Positions 63,935 to 64,000 of a DNA stretch of 64,000 bases are shown in pieces; position 1 is the first letter of the stretch, and every line of letters starts with the position of its first letter. Origin of the DNA: Brevundimonas intermedia (lineage in GTDB: Bacteria > Pseudomonadota > Alphaproteobacteria > Caulobacterales > Caulobacteraceae); the NCBI RefSeq assembly GCF_027922165.1, contig NZ_BSFD01000002.1, positions 1 through 64,000 on the forward strand, in the 5' to 3' direction. The notes beneath the pieces were generated by a model. It made no database searches. It was not told where the DNA came from and saw only the letters and a list, made by a program, of their open reading frames with translations. A program made the position numbers and the translations under genes.

Positions 63935-64000
63935 ATGGCCGAGATCATTCTGAACGTGGACGTCCGCGATGGCGTCGGCACCGGTGGCGCCCGCGCCGCC
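63935..64000 (+). CDS. rplY: 50S ribosomal protein L25/Ctc, start only (cut by window edge)
   Basis: The 22 visible codons read MAEIILNVDVRDGVGTGGAR then AA, matching the start of the long alphaproteobacterial L25/general stress protein Ctc, which binds 5S rRNA. Weak site GAGGCGAG lies upstream. Only the N-terminus is present, so the call rests on a short stretch. Confidence 0.75.
   Translation, partial: MAEIILNVDVRDGVGTGGARAA

Overview
The window is about 67% GC by eye and carries only chromosomal housekeeping and accessory genes. It contains no phage genes, insertion sequences, rRNA or CRISPR array. Gene content points to an alphaproteobacterium of the Caulobacterales, most likely Brevundimonas or a close relative. 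The pointers are the gene order phoR, pstC, pstA, pstB, phoU, phoB, a PstA with a long N-terminal extension, a lipoprotein of the CC0125/CC1285 type, COQ9 and ATP12 homologues, and many small lipoproteins. The genus is my inference; no search was run.

Positions 1-32078 hold the classical str/beta translation-transcription cluster. All of its genes lie on the minus strand and in the canonical order: tRNA-Trp, secE, nusG, rplK, rplA, rplJ, rplL, rpoB, rpoC, rpsL, rpsG, fusA, tuf (cut by the window edge). The cluster is broken into blocks by inserted accessory genes. A GFA-family gene sits between nusG and rplK. A module with two DUF2059 genes, a TPR/aspartyl-hydroxylase protein, an HxlR regulator with its divergent oxidoreductase, a NUDIX hydrolase and a glutathione S-transferase pseudogene sits between rplA and rplJ. 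A module of two lipoproteins, an HTH protein, two tandem M61 peptidases, a DJ-1/PfpI protein and an esterase sits between rplL and rpoB. Two tandem unknown paralogues and a secreted unknown protein sit between rpoC and rpsL. Strong terminators follow nusG, rplA, rplL and rpoC, so the blocks probably behave as separate transcription units.

Positions 32174-45000 hold a CNNM/CBS membrane protein, a methyltransferase, a DJ-1-like protein without its cysteine, an AT-rich stretch, three pseudouridine synthases, an ATP12 chaperone, the fluoride channel CrcB, RarA, a VOC protein, a Deg-type lipoprotein protease, and rpsU, which appears to start at CTG. Positions 45000-54634 hold COQ9, purE-purK, a small GGDEF protein, a GDSL autotransporter, a SerB-SerA fusion for serine synthesis, a dehydrogenase with a membrane tail, and Hsp33.

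Positions 54670-61351 are the phosphate-starvation system: PhoR, the Pst permeases and ATPase, PhoU and PhoB, with a good Pho box in front of pstC. PstS is not in the window. A divergent MHYT hybrid histidine kinase follows. The window ends in the first codons of a ribosomal protein L25 gene.

Most of the window is ordinary. The most interesting items are the SerB-SerA fusion, the CTG start of rpsU, the DJ-1 pseudoenzyme, the inverted repeats behind the tandem M61 peptidases, the HxlR operator, and the tandem unknown paralogues between rpoC and rpsL.
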